Assembly (NCBI GenBank): GCA_005787665.1
Contig: SYAB01000290.1
Span: forward strand, 1 to 22,530
DNA from: Actinomycetota bacterium
Lineage (GTDB): Bacteria; Actinomycetota; Actinomycetes; Mycobacteriales; Mycobacteriaceae
Length of the DNA: 22,530 nt
Direction: 5' to 3'
The notes under the pieces were generated by a model that worked only from the letters and a program-made list of their open reading frames with translations, did no database searches and had not been told where the DNA came from. Positions 22,293-22,530 of the stretch are shown in pieces. Within the stretch, counting starts at the first letter, position 1. Each line of letters opens with the position of its first letter. The translations under genes were made by a program, and so were the position numbers.

Positions 22293-22530
<238 letters not shown>

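Overview
The window is about 67% GC (by eye) with dense genes, GTG and TTG starts, 4-bp GTGA overlaps and several genes that look leaderless (a TANNNT -10 box exactly six bases before the start codon). Together with the gene families present (DUF4262, DUF4174, LtrA, VapBC, TacAT and YefM/YoeB-type modules, a type III PKS operon) this points to an actinobacterium, most likely a Mycobacterium/Mycolicibacterium chromosome. I saw no rRNA, tRNA, CRISPR array, integrase or transposase. No stretch longer than 300 bases lacks a feature.

Layout. 1-1089 (-): 3'-truncated acid phosphatase lipoprotein gene that appears broken by an internal deletion and frameshift. 1326-2615 and 2695-3615 (+): a secreted and a membrane protein of unknown function. 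3644-6569: a divergent ADP-ribose/NAD-related locus, with an ADP-ribosylglycohydrolase-phosphatase fusion and an ankyrin protein on the minus strand and an NrtR-like regulator on the plus strand. 6597-7447 (-): two paralogous small proteins resembling nitrile-hydratase-leader-like (NHLP) polypeptides, preceded by an unannotated 28-codon reading frame that ends in a cysteine run. 7496-11112: a SAM methyltransferase / DUF4174 divergent gene pair that was duplicated. One copy keeps the methyltransferase and has lost most of the DUF4174 gene, and the other shows the reverse. An SDR and a serine beta-lactamase-like lipoprotein lie between the two copies. 11087-11845: GH25-like hydrolase.

11870-18966 is rich in toxin-antitoxin modules: TacAT-like (DUF1778 + GNAT), YefM/YoeB, a Phd-type VapBC, and an excisionase-type HTH + DUF6036 nucleotidyltransferase pair that behaves like a fourth module. 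Interspersed are a GIY-YIG-like protein, an LtrA membrane protein and a secreted NamZ-like (DUF1343) muramidase. Several modules have conspicuous palindromic operators.

19056-19538 encodes a DUF4262 protein. 19635-22266 is a three-gene operon (type III PKS, isoprenylcysteine-methyltransferase-like protein, FAD oxidoreductase) with the same composition as srsABC of Streptomyces griseus, and probably makes methylated, oxidised phenolic lipids. The window ends inside a sulfatase gene on the minus strand.

The most unusual items are the cysteine-run reading frame upstream of the NHLP-like pair, the reciprocal decay of the duplicated methyltransferase/DUF4174 locus, and the NrtR-controlled ADP-ribose locus whose promoters interleave with a direct repeat. 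All functional statements come from reading motifs; no search was run.
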